Assembly: GCA_963932465.1 (NCBI GenBank)
Contig: OZ010790.1
Location: 98,238,363-98,302,362, forward strand
DNA length: 64,000 nt
DNA from: Maratus speciosus
Lineage: Eukaryota > Arthropoda > Arachnida > Araneae > Salticidae
Direction of reading: 5' to 3'
A model generated the notes under the pieces. That model did no database searches. It saw only the letters and a list, made by a program, of their open reading frames with translations, and was not told where the DNA came from. A program made the position numbers and the translations under genes. The number at the start of each line of letters is the position of its first letter. Position 1 is the stretch's first letter. Positions 23,012 through 34,050 of this stretch are shown here, piece after piece.

Positions 23012-23712
23012 CAGGGGTGGCAAAAAACTGTTTTGTAAAAAACCCAGATTTATATATAATTTGCTATTGCATACAACTACATATCTGTTGATAAAATAAA
23101 CATTGTTGGATATTGTATCTATAAGAAATATAACTTCACTTGAAAATATTAAAAGTAAATAGTAGTCAATTAAGTAGAAAATTGAAATAAATTTCTAATT
23201 TAAACATTATCTATTAGTAACGCTATGTTGTATATTCAAAGAGTAAACTGTTCTACATAGTGAAACATTGATACCTTGAAAATCGCATGAAGAATTTTTT
23301 GATTAATAATATAATAATCCATAAATATTTGATGCCTTTTCATGAAAATATAATGTTCTGTAGTTATTATTATTTGTTTTAAATATACAAATACTTCTGG
23401 TTATTTTGTTTTCTGATGATACTCCAAGTGTCCAAGTTAAAAAATTTTACCGTTAGATTCAGCAAGTAACAAAAAAGATTGGTTGGCATTATTGAAATAC
23501 TGTAACTAGCACTCAATTTTTGCAATCTGTATTATTCAACTTCATATCTTAAGTTAGTTTTTAAAATTCTTTAAGAATAATCTCCCCCAATCAAGAAAAT
23601 GTTCTTTCACAACTTGACAAAATCTTAAAGATCATTGTATTTTGTTATTAACAGCTCTTAATAATCTGCGTTTTTTAAATGAAAATATTTTATGCTAAAT
23701 ATTGAAAATTAT

Positions 23713-23753
23713 TTATCTATTTTATCTTTTCTAATTTTGTATGTTTTAAGATA
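23713..23753. repeat. 41-bp direct repeat, left copy
   Basis: It is identical to 25108-25148 and starts TTATCTATTTTATC and ends TTTTAAGATA. The related inner hAT at 15703-17218 contains this stretch once, so the duplication arose with the foldback insertion. Confidence 0.85.
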
Positions 23754-25107
23754 CTAGGGGGCTCTGCCCCCTATGAGCTACGCCCGGCAACCCCCCCTTC
23801 CCAAATTTTGGTAAAATGCCCCTCAAAAAAGGTTTTTATTAAAAAAATTGTTTTAGGGAAAAAGTATCTAGAAATTCAGAAAGTAGACAAAATTTGCAAC
23901 AAATTAGATATATGACATTATGACTTAGGATGAAGGGGAAGGGGGGATCTGCCTCGGAACATACGCGCGGTGTTGCGTGGACTATGTTGCGCAATTCCAC
24001 TTAACCACTCACACGTTTACATTTGCCCTCCCATCTCCCCTCCGAACTTTCTCTAAAAGGTTTACTTAAAAATAAGTTTTTTGGGTTGTTGAATCCGAAT
24101 TTTTAACTTCCACCCCAAATCCCCCCCCCCCCCAAATAGTTGTTTTTAACTTAAATTTCTTATTGTTTTAGGTGAAAAGCATAACGAAATTCAGAAACTA
24201 GACAAAATTTGCAACAAAAAGGATATATGACATTATGACGTAGGATGAACGGGGAGAAGGAGTGCTGCATCTGAACATGCACTGCGGCGCTACATGCACT
24301 AAGTTATTACGTCCAGGCAATAGGGATTTTACCTGGCAAAATTAATACTAGTTATGGATTTCGACTCAACTTATGGTTTTTGGGTCGCTGAATCCGAATT
24401 TGTAACTTTCCACCAAAATTTCACCCGGCAACCCCCCAAAAAATTGTTTTTTTTTGAAAAAATTTGGTTTTTGAGAAAAGCGCGCGGGGAATGTTCCGAG
24501 GCAGCCCCCTCTCTCCCTGTTTATCCTACGTCATAATGTCATATATCCTATTTGTTGCAAATTTTGTCTAGTTTCTGAATTTCGTAATGCTTTTCCACTA
24601 AAAAAATAAGAAATTAAAGTTAAAAACAACTATTTTGGGGGGTTTTCGGTGGGGGATTTTGGGGGTAAGTTAAAAATTCGGATTCAGCGACCCAACAAAC
24701 TTAAAGTAAACCTTATAGAGAAAGTTCGTAGGGGACATGGGAGGGCGAATGTAAACGTGTGAGTGGTTAAGTGGAATTGTGCAACTTAGTCCACGCAGCA
24801 CCGCGGCGCATGTTCCGAGGTAGATCCCCCCTTCCCCTTCATCCTAAGTCATAATGTCATATATCTAATTTGTTGCAAATTTTGTCTACTTTCTGAATTT
24901 CTAGATACTTTTTCCCTAAAACAATAAAAAAATTGATTTTTTAATAAACTTTTTTGGGGGGCTTTTTACCAAAATTTGGGGGTGTTGCCGGGGGAAATTT
25001 TGGTGGGTAGTTACAAATTCGGATTCAGCGACCCAAAAAACATAAGTAAGCCTATTTCCAGAACTACCATTAGTTTTGCTAGGTAAAATTCCCTATTGCC
25101 TGGACTA
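23754..25107. mobile_element. 1.35-kb foldback insertion with a Helitron-like tip
   Basis: The two halves are inverted copies (about 23790-24307 against 24490-25000) around a ~180-bp centre. Each arm holds two modules containing a GACATTATGAC or GTCATAATGTC core, with GTTCCGAGG and GGATTCAGCGACCC motifs, giving four modules in total. The left tip read on the minus strand is GGGGGCAGAGCCCCCTAGT, a hairpin followed by CTAG and T as at Helitron 3' ends. No protein frame is preserved. Confidence 0.75.
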
Positions 25108-25148
25108 TTATCTATTTTATCTTTTCTAATTTTGTATGTTTTAAGATA
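25108..25148. repeat. 41-bp direct repeat, right copy
   Basis: This is the right partner of 23713-23753. It continues directly into the remaining inner-hAT sequence. Confidence 0.85.
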
Positions 25149-25437
25149 AACTTTTAGAGTACCAGACAAGACATGTTCATCAGCACATGCTATTTTTCCT
25201 TTCACATGCATGGAAACATGATCTAGACTCGTTATGTCTCATGTTGTCTGCTGAAATGAAGTGTTAAAAGTAGAAATTACTTCTATTAATAATTAAAAGC
25301 ACTTAAATTACAAAAAAGAAAAAATGTTATATTAAATTTGTTCTAAAAATACCAAATGATTTTTTTGACCAAAAAAAAAAAAAAAAAAAAAAAAAAAAGA
25401 AAGAAACGGTTTCAACCGTGCCAACCCCTCCTAAAAT

Positions 25438-26391
25438 GAACCATTTTTTTTCTTATTGACCCATATCTTATTCTAATGAAACAAAGTTTTGCTCTGTGCG
25501 CTATGACTAGAAAAAAATTACGAACTGTACATCAAGGCTGAAAATTTGAGTGAGGGTAGTCCAAGGCTCATGGGTGCAAGTCTTCCGTGGGCTGTCACCA
25601 GGACATGACATATTTGTCTTTTAAAAATTCCCTAGAGCAGTATCAAGATGAATTTTTTTTAATATTACGTATTTGCACACATTCTTAAATTTTATATACT
25701 TTAGCCTTTCAACTTCAGCTGGGGGAAAGGGGGAATCAAAAATATTTTCAGTCCTGGCACATTTTGTAACTTGGAACCATGCCAAGACCTTTTCTGATGC
25801 ACCAGAGAATTTTCAATTTTTTGTTAATTAGTCAAGATATTAATTAAAAATGATAATGAACTCTCATCAAAACCTCATCTCTTATTCTGCGTCAACCAGT
25901 AATGCATGCCTAGTATCAGATTGTGCATTAGGATGAAAGGAAGATCCAAACATGCATTTTACTTTGTGTTTTTTCACAGTTTTGTACGGATGGAGCTGAT
26001 GTGAAAAAAAAACACACATTTCTTTATCAACTAGATATCAGTATTTTTGTTTTCGAATTTTTGTTATGGGATCTATAACTCTCATATTTATATTATAACT
26101 ACAGAATATCTTAAACAATTCAGACAAGAACTAGTGAAATAAACCAAGTGAAAAAATGTCTTCTTAAAAGTAGTTTTATCACTAAAAATAAATATTTTTT
26201 CAAGAATTTTTTCATTTAAAAATATAAATTCAGACAAAATAGAGTCAAATATATAAAATCATAATTTTGAGGTTTATTTAATGTTATCATATGCCTGGGC
26301 AATGGCAGTTCAGCTAGTAGGTGTTATTTTTAAGATTATGATTTCAGAGAAATCTAAAGTTTGGTATTTACAAAGTTTTTTCCTCTTTCAG
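25438..26391. other. Intron without recognised repeats
   Basis: It is AT-rich and ends in the acceptor TCCTCTTTCAG. No gene or repeat family was recognised. Confidence 0.4.
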
Positions 26392-26531
26392 AAATTTTTT
26401 GTGCATTAATTTTACTCCCAATGTTACTTTACCAAGGAGTATTTAGAAAATCTGGTTCCAAAAATTCTAAGCACATAATAATAAAACCCACTGGGACCCA
26501 GTCTCTTGATCATTTCATCCAATTTCTGTCT
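26392..26531 (+). CDS. Internal exon of the SAMD3-like candidate gene
   Basis: The acceptor CTCTTTCAG and donor GTATGT bound a 140-nt exon. After completing the glutamate codon from exon 22360-22453 it reads IFCALILLPMLLYQGVFRKS, continues to SLDHFIQFLS, and ends in phase 0. A hydrophobic LLPMLL helix followed by a basic linker and a DHFIQF helix matches the conserved C-terminal region I recall in SAMD3-like proteins. Known role: none that I can state. The in-phase junctions on both sides are the best evidence that this is real. Confidence 0.6.
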
Positions 26532-26733
26532 GTATGTATCCTTCTATTGTATAATTTACATAATCACATAGCCAGAGAGATGGCTGAAGCACCCCCGAAA
26601 GTTTAAAAAATCTTTCTCTAATTATGATAGATATAATGATGATAGATCTCTATTGATAATAAAATATCCGCTGGTAACTAATTTTTAATTCTGTCTTGCA
26701 CCACTTTCTCAAACCAAAATATTTTCACATATA

Positions 26734-27531
26734 CACTACCTGACATTGAAAATGCAACACCAGGAAAGAGTGGCCAGAAAATGATGAAACTCGACAAACA
26801 GAGAGAGACAGCAACGGACAGTAGTTGAATTGAACAATATTTCGAAAATATAGCCATAATACAAAGCGAGAATAGCATCAGCTCAGTAGGATGTAGGACC
26901 ACCGTAACGATACACGAAGCAACACGTCTAGGTACAGAGTCAATGAGAGTACTACAATGGTTCTGGTCGATATGGGAACATTCAGGGTGTCTTGAACACA
27001 CTGCAAAGTGGAGGTAGAGGTGGCTTGCGGGTTCACTACTGCTTTTCGGGGGAAGCGTCTATCCACATGTGCTGACGTCACTCTGGCTGCACTAGCACCC
27101 TTCAAACTTTCCACATTTCCTCGTTCCAACCACCTTCGCCACAGCGGTGCACTGTGGATGCATACAGATGTGTCTCAGCTGCGAATATGACATATGGACC
27201 AATCTGTCCGTCTCAGTCCAATCACCATGCCCTTCGTAAAATCGTCTGTCTGCTGTAAATGTCTCCGTTGACAGTGGCCTGGCATTCTCTGCTATTACAC
27301 GCGTCCTGGGAGACAAGAACAAAATTTCTACGATGCTTTCCCTAGCAGAAGTAAAGCTACGAATACTGCCCATTTTGCAGGTTCCTTCCGTTATATCTTA
27401 TTCAACATGCACTGGAGAGCTGCGCATTTCATATCGTTTAAATAACTCTATCACATGCATCTATCCTGAAATTTGAATAAATATCTGTCCTCTCCTACTT
27501 CTTGGTGTTGCATGTTCAATGTCACATAGTG
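26734..27531 (-). mobile_element. Tc1/mariner-type element with decayed transposase
   Basis: The ends are CACTACCTGACATTGAAAAT and the inverse of CACTATGTGACATTGAACAT, both followed by GCAACACCA. TA flanks lie at 26732-26733 and 27532-27533. At 798 bp it is about half an autonomous length. It lies in the intron between the exons at 26392 and 28373. Confidence 0.82.
26883..27373 (-). pseudogene. Tc1-like transposase remnant, ends only
   Basis: The minus-strand ATG at 27373 opens MGSIRSFTSARESIVEILFL, plausible for a Tc1 N-terminus. Near 26975-26890 DQNHCSTLIDSVPRRVASCI, then after a frameshift YGGPTSY and stop, matches the C-terminus typical of Tc1 transposases (DSMPRRV-like plus GGxTxY). The catalytic DDE core is missing. 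An internal deletion product is the simplest reading. Confidence 0.6.
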
Positions 27532-27533
27532 TA

Positions 27534-28372
27534 CTTTGACAATGTGTGCAAGTGAAATGTACTAAAAAGTTTTATCTTTTAAAATAGTGATACGAATAGA
27601 ATATAAAAATAGTCACCAGTACGTTTTCTGTCTTTTTGATCATAAAATAAAATTTCACTTAAAAAAAAAAAAAAATAGAATTTTTGACATGGGTATCAAG
27701 TATACTATAAGGAGGAATACACCTTAGTTTAAGCCTTGTTTATTTTTTTATTCACACTTTAAAGTGTGCAAATTATTGCTATCATATCAGAAAAAATTCC
27801 AAGATTGAGCCCCCTCCGAAGGAAAATCCTGGTTATGGGTCTGCCAATAACTCTTGTGATTGTTGATTTACATTAAAATATTAGTTGTATTATTATAAAT
27901 ATCAAGTATTGTATTTTTGTGAGGTTTATATGATAACAACAGTAGGATAATTATCACGTTTTTGTTTTTAAAACTATTCAATTAAAAAAATATTTTGTAA
28001 TGAATTCTAAAATTACTACATAAATGTTACCCCACAAAAATGTAACACTTCTCATTATTTATTTATTTTTGAATTTAGTTTGTAAGTGCTGATAATTCTG
28101 TATTTACATCCAAATCTTGTGAAAGATATATGCTATTGGATTATTGCAGCAAGATTGCTATTGAAAATTAAGTGTGTAGTATTTATGCATGGGATACAGT
28201 ACTTACAGGAGCTCACAAAAAGAGTTCATTACACGACACAAAGTTCTTACAATCTGTATATATTTCTGAAGTGCCCTAAATCATGCTGCTTTTGTAAATT
28301 GTTCACAGGGTGACAACAATCAAGAAATTATTGCACTTATTTTTAAAATGTTTTTCTTTTGTTTATAGGTAG
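27534..28372. other. Intron upstream of the last exon
   Basis: It is AT-rich with an A run at 27661-27675. No gene was recognised. A TTTATAG acceptor lies near 28368, immediately followed by the used GGTAG (28369-28372). Confidence 0.4.
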
Positions 28373-28685
28373 TGCCAAGGCATCGAAAAGTTTATGAAAG
28401 AAGACAGACTATTGGGTGGAGACTGTAAACAACCGCTTGTATTAGCTATTGGGAAGTTAAACCCTGTACAAACATTAATTTTTGAAAACCATTGTATAAA
28501 AACAAGTAGTATGTTAAAAGCAGTTGATTTATGCTTTAAGATAACATATTTTAAACTTGGAATTTTCTCCTTACTGTAGTAATGTATGGAATTTTCTAAA
28601 TGTCTGTTTTTATAAATGTGATGCACAAAATGAAATGGCATCTTGTATCAGAGAACTGAAAGAACGGATTTTTTTAAGTGTGTAA
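28373..28685 (+). CDS. Last exon of the SAMD3-like candidate gene, one frameshift
   Basis: Following the acceptor GGTAG at 28372, the frame continues in phase 0 from the previous exon: CQGIEKFMKEDRLLGGDCKQ, then PLVLAIGKLNPVQTLIFEN and MLKAVDLCFKITY. The QPLVLAIG strand and the KAVDLCFK helix are the most conserved parts of the family as I remember it. Between about 28540 and 28557 the reading moves by one base. Beyond this the frame LNLEFSPYCSNVWNFLNVCF fits the family tail and ends at a TAA (28683-28685). The shift may be a sequencing error or a sign of decay. Without it the frame stops at 28577-28579. Confidence 0.55.
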
Positions 28686-28965
28686 ATATCATATTTTTAC
28701 TTTGCATTGTACCAGTATGAAACTTTTCATCCTAGTTATCCTTTTTTTATTATTATAGATATCAACTGAATGTCATAATATTTTAATCTAATGTAAATTT
28801 TATTTCATTTGAGATAGTCATTTGTTTGGGGCTGGTGTAGGAAAGCCTTTCATCTCCTTACTGTAGTAATGTATGAAACTTTCTCAATGCCTGTTTTATA
28901 CTAAATGTGATGCACAAAAAACAAAATGAAGTGACATCCTATATCAGTGAACTAAAAAGGACTAT
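28570..28965 (+). repeat. Local tandem duplication of the last-exon tail
   Basis: The segment 28568-28672 is repeated with mismatches at 28849-28965 (shared CTCCTTACTGTAGTAATGTA and a GTGATGCACAAAA block). The second copy has an in-frame stop, so it is probably non-coding. Confidence 0.7.
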
Positions 28966-29145
28966 TAATATAATATTTTAATCTTAATGTAAATTGTCAT
29001 TTGAGAAATAAATATTCTCATAGGGAGTTGGGAGAGGGACTTTAATATTTCTGCACTTGTTTTTAGACTGAATTAAAAGAACATTTAAATTCTGTTTTTT
29101 TCTTATATTTTATCAGCTACAATTTGTATTTAAAAATTTGCAGCC

Positions 29146-31649
29146 ATGTTTTGCTCACTTTGCAAAAAAAAATTTCAAAATCCACATGATCTTTGCCGTC
29201 ACATTCGAAATTATCATAAGACATGTATACTTAAGCGGTATGTGTGTTATGATGAAAGCTGTAGACAAGCATTTATGAAGTTGTTTAACTATGAGAGACA
29301 TCTGAAAAGATTTCATGCTAGTGACGTAGAAATAGACATTTCAGAAAGTCGTAATTTTTCAAATCAGCCGATAAATAGTAAAGATGGTGATTTGTCTTCT
29401 GATGATTTACCCTCAAATTGATATTTTCAAATCAATTTTTTGGGTGATTCAGAAATATGTAAACATGAACAATTTCAAAAGGATATTTTGCAATATTGCA
29501 GTGAAACATGTAGCAAAAGCAGTGTACTACTGTTCTAGTATTATCTCATCTATCAATAGTACTTCATCTTTTCTGTACAATACTGTAAATTATTTAAAAT
29601 CAGAAACAGTGAATTTTTTAACTGAAAATGGAATGAAATGTGAAAAAAACACAAAATCACTGATGGCAACATTTGATTTTGCTGCTTCTTCATTGTCTAC
29701 ATTTTATTCAAAACATAAAATAGTCAATGCCATTAAAGCAAGTGGTTGCTATGTTGAGCCAAAGGAGATTGCTTTAGGTACACGATATGAACAAAAGTTT
29801 ATAGATGGCTACCTCACCAAATTCTTAAAAATGACACATGCCAATACATAAGTATAGTAGACACAATGAAAAAAATTATTTCTATTGATGGATTTTTGCA
29901 TATTTTCAAAACATACAAACAAAACAAAAGTCTTAGAAATGCAACCCTTTGTAGTATCCAAGATGGATTTTATTATTATTCCAATGCAATTTTAAGCTCT
30001 GTGGATACAATAGTAATCGAGTTGTATATAGATGATGTGGAGCTTACAAAATCCATTGGGGTCACATACCGGTGTACATAAATTGGGATTCGTATATTTT
30101 AAAATTAAAGATTTGCCTGTGCACCTTCAATCTTTGTTAGATTCAATATTTATAACTAACATACACTATTCTCTTGATGTCGAAAAATATGGTTATCGGA
30201 CAATACTAGATAGACTTGTTCATGATTTGAAAAAGCTTTCAGATGAAGGTATAGAATTTCAGGGAAATATATACAAAGTTGTAATTTGGCAAGTGGTAGG
30301 TGATAATTTAGGGTTGAATAAACTGCTGGGGTTTGTTGAGAGCTTTACTGCTATTTTTTGTTGTAGATTTTGTCTAGCAAAAAAATATATTTTGTATAAA
30401 AATATAAAGGAAGATATTAGTTTACTACGTAATAAAACTGAGCATGACATGCATGTTAATAAAGTGTCTTCTGGTGACATAACAGTATCAGAATGTGGTG
30501 TTAAAACTCCTTGCTGCCTAAATGATTTAAGTTATTGGCATGTGACAAATAATTTGATTGTAGATGTAATGCACGATCTTTTTGAAGGTTGGTGTGCTAG
30601 TGAAACCTTCTTAATAGTACATCAGTTTGTTTTTAAAGCCAAAATTTTCACTTAGTCTTTTAAATGATAGGATAATAAATTTTAATTATGGTAAATATGA
30701 ATCAAGTTCTAAACCAGTGTCAATAAACAGAGAAAAACTTTTAAATCTTGATGGTTCTAATGGGCAAAGTGCATCTCAAATGTGGACCTTGATTCGAAAC
30801 ATACCCTTATTAATTGGTGACAAAATTTCTGAAGATAACGAATTTTGGCAGTTATTTAATCTTATGTTGAAATTAATTGATACTATTATGGCTCCAGACA
30901 TTACCTGAAACTTTTAAATTAGCAGAAAATATAGCAGATCATCACAAACTTTTTTTAGAGCTTTTTCCAGATAAACATTTATCACCAAAAATGCATTTTG
31001 CAGTACACTATCCTAGGATCATAAGGCAGCTAGGGCCTCCAGTTATGTATTGGAGCATGCGATATGTAAGCAAACATTATCCTTCAAAAAGATGTGCATC
31101 AGCTAGCAAAAATTTTGTAAATGTTGCTAAAACAGTAGCCATACGCCATCAGTTATAAATTGCACATACTTTACATGAGAAATATTTTAAATGCAATGCA
31201 ATATCAAATGTGTTGGAAACAACATATGGAAAAATGCATAGTTAAAAGGAACATAATTTGAAACTTGAAGTAAACGGTTTGAGTGACAATTCGGAAGTAA
31301 TGCAGTGTAATGGTTTTCGTTATAATGGCACAACATATTAAAAAAATATGGTTGTGTTTGTTTCTTGCATTGATGAGTTACCTATTTTTGGTAAAATAAA
31401 AAAAAAATGTTTGTCCTTAATAATAATGCATTTTTAATTTGTGATTTGTTTGAGTTTTTAGGTTTTGACAGCCATTTTCACTGATATGTTGTAAGTTCTA
31501 CTGGTGCTGTTAATCTAATAAACATAAAAGATTTATTTAACTATGTTCCATTGCATATAAGAAACTCATATGATTTAAATGACAAATCAGTGTATGTTAC
31601 ACTGCGGTATAATCCATGCTGTACAAATGAAAAATTTGAAATAATTTAA
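29146..31649 (+). pseudogene. C2H2 zinc-finger transposase-like gene, many frameshifts
   Basis: The ATG at 29146 follows a TTTGCAGCC splice-acceptor-like sequence. Two C2H2 fingers open it: CSLCKKKFQNPHDLCRHIRN with a final H, then a C-x4-C-x12-H-x4-H finger. Further conserved blocks follow in successive frames: IELYIDDVELT (30015), GVHKLGFVYFKIKDLP (30070), KYGYRTILDRLVHDL (30190), WQVVGDNLGLNKLLGF, CRFCLAKK, VMHDLFEGWC (30570), FPDKHLSPKMHFAVHYPRII (30965) and SMRYVSKHYPSKR. The frame ends at a TAA at 31649. At least six frame changes make it non-functional. I recall this block order from a large family of uncharacterised animal proteins with multiple genomic copies and a CACTA-like flavour; the superfamily name is tentative. 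No terminal inverted repeats were found. Confidence 0.7.
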
Positions 31650-32639
31650 AAGATTGCTTGTTTTTTAAATAAATTTATATTTAGTTTTCTTTTGTTTTGT
31701 TCTTTTTGTTAAAATTATGAATATCGGGAAACTATTGTTGTAAATCTTCAGTATTTAATTGAAATAGTTTTATGGATCAGTGGTGAGGTAAAATTTAGTA
31801 CTAATTGTTTTCTTTATATTTGTAGTACAGTCAGTTTTATGTTTCTAGTTGGCCAAAAATTTGTTAATTTGTATGGGGTTGTATCATATGTTTTGTGGTA
31901 AGGGATTTTTTATATTGTACAATACAAAGCAGCAGTAAAACACCTATTTTAATAGCTGATTGGCTTTCATTATTTTTCATAATTTGAAATAATAACCATA
32001 GAATGTATTGTCCAAAGTTGTTAAATTTGGCAAAAAAATCTAACTTAAACTGTTGTGTAATTAAAATATAACATTTAAAAGGAAAATTTTGAAAAGACTT
32101 TTGCATTTTATGTAAATATTATTATGGTTGCATCCAGCTGTTTTTTCTATGGGCAGCAAACTCTAATCTTGTCCATTTTATTTATCTATTTGCCATACTT
32201 CATATACTTTTCTTAATGTCTCTGCTTTCACAGTCTTTTCTCAACTCTCTTGCATCAATGCACTTTTTTAGGTAAAGGAATCAACAAAGAAAGTTTTACA
32301 TTGTTGAAAGGTTCAACAATAGCAATAACATTATAATAAAATTCCAGCATCTTTTCGTTTCAATGACCATCTTGGTCTATTTGAAAATTTTCTGGTTTAG
32401 ACATAAATTTTGACACCATTTCAAATCCCAAAAGCGTTCTTTCCGGTTTGGAAATAGAAACATGTGATGTTTTACCATAGCTAATAATGTATCTGATATT
32501 ATACCTGTCCAGATAATGCTGAATGTGTCTGCTCTTTTACTGCAAATACATCTGCATAGATGCCAATATCTCCGGAAATTCCGGAGTTTCTCCGGAAATG
32601 TAGGATAAAATACGGAAGTACGGTAATAAGGTAGAAAAT
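31650..32639. other. Non-coding interval after the transposase-like gene
   Basis: I see no gene. Paired CCGGAAAT/ATTTCCGG motifs near 32573-32600 may form a small hairpin at the edge of the minisatellite. Confidence 0.4.
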
Positions 32640-34050
32640 ACGGAAATTTGAGACAAAAAAATCGCGAATTTCTTCGATCGATCGCGGCAAAAAATCACTA
32701 ATTTCGTCAATCGGTCGTTGAAGTATATCGCGAAAATCGTCTATTAATCGATAAAACCGCCAATTTCTACAATCGCTCGCGGCAGAAAATCTCAAATTTC
32801 TCCAACCGATCGTTGAAAAAAGTTGCAAATTTTGTCAATCAGTCGTTGCAAATAATCGTGAAATTCATCCATAGGTCGTTGATAAAAATGCAGCCGCGGC
32901 AAAATATCGCGAATTGCGTTAATCAGTTGGGGGGAAATATCCTGAAATCCGGTAATCGGCCAATGATAAAAATCGCGGATTTCGTCAGTCACTTGCTGCG
33001 CTGCAAAAAAAATCTCGAATTCCGTTAGTCATTCGCGGTAAAGAATTGCTGTTTTCGTCAATGAGTCACGGCAAAAAATCGCTGTTTTCGTCAGTCAGTC
33101 GCGGCAAAAAAATCGCTGTTTCCGTCAGTCAGTCGCGGCAAAAAAATCGCTGTTTTCGTCAGTGAGTCGCGGCAAAAAATCGCTGTTTTCGTCAGTGAGT
33201 CGCGGCAAAAGATCGCTGTTTTCGTCAGTGAGTCGCGGCAAAAAATCTGTTTTCGTCAGTGAGTCGCGGCAAAAAATCGCTGTTTTCGTCAGTGAGTCGC
33301 GGCAAAAAATCTGTTTTCGTCAGTGAGTCGCGGCAAAGAATCTCTGTTTTCGTCAGTGAGTCGCGGCAAAAAATCTGTTCTTCAGTGAGTCGCGGCAAAA
33401 AATCGCTGTTTTCGTCAGTGAGTCGCGGCAAAAGATCGCTGTTTTCGTCAGTGAGTCGCGGCAAAAAATCTGTTTTCGTCAGTGAGTCGCGGCAAAAAAT
33501 CGCTGTTTTCGTCAGTGAGTCGCGGCAAAAAATCGCTGTTTTCGTCAGTGAGTCGCGGCAAAAAATCGCTGTTTTCGTCAGTGAGTCGCGGCAAAAAATC
33601 TGTTTTCGTCAGTGAGTCGCGGCAAAGAATCTCTGTTTTCGTCAGTGAGTCGCGGCAAAAAATCTGTTCTTCAGTGAGTCGCGGCAAAAAATCGCTGTTT
33701 TCGTCAGTGAGTCGCGGCAAAAAATTGCGATTTTCGTTCGTCAGTCGCGGCAAAACATTGCGATTTTCTTCCATCAATCGCGGCAAAACATCGCAGTTTT
33801 CGTCGTTCAGTCGCGACAAAACAACGCGATTTTCGTCTGCAAGTTGCGGCAAAACATCGCGTTTTTCGTCCTCATGTCGCGGCAAAACATCGCGATTTTC
33901 GTCCTCATGTCGCGGCAAAACATCGCGATTTTCGTCCTCATGTCGCGGCAAAACATTCGCGATTTTCGTCAATCAATCTCGGTGGAAAATCGCGAATTTT
34001 GTTAATTGGTCGCGGGATTTCACTCACATCAATCACGGATATTTTGCTCC
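32640..34050. repeat. 33-bp minisatellite with a 289-bp higher-order repeat
   Basis: The core (33040-33730) consists of near-identical 33-bp units (GTGAGTCGCGGCAAAAAATC plus GCTGTTTTCGTCA). Diverged units lie on both sides. Two marker variants, one with GCAAAGAATCTC and one with CTGTTCTTCA, each recur after exactly 289 bp (33334 to 33623 and 33372 to 33661), so blocks of several units were duplicated together. Since 33 is divisible by 3 and the unit has no stops, frames stay open on both strands without being genes. Confidence 0.9.

Larger units (their letters stand above)
23012..25429 (-). mobile_element. Second copy of the inner hAT element, inverted, carrying a foldback insertion
   Basis: The ends are CAGGGGTGGCAAAAAACTG (left) and the inverse of the other end, AACCGTGCCAACCCCT (right). 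The target duplication CCTAAAAT is perfect (23004-23011 and 25430-25437). Outside the insertion at 23754-25107 it aligns in reverse with 15703-17218. A long A run at 25371-25398 lies near the right end. It sits in the putative intron between the exons at 22360 and 26392. Confidence 0.88.

Noticed and set aside
26734..26760. CACTA-type transposon end (starts CACTA)
   Set aside because: The flanks are single TA dinucleotides and the C-terminal protein remnant is Tc1-like. CACTA elements give 2-3-bp duplications and a different protein.
30015..30050. YIDD in IELYIDDVELT as a reverse transcriptase active site
   Set aside because: The flanking blocks (C2H2 fingers, VHKLGFVYF, MHDLFEG) fit the transposase-like family, and no other RT motif is present.
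33040..33730. CRISPR-like regular repeats
   Set aside because: The units abut with no unique spacers, and the genome is eukaryotic. It is a minisatellite.
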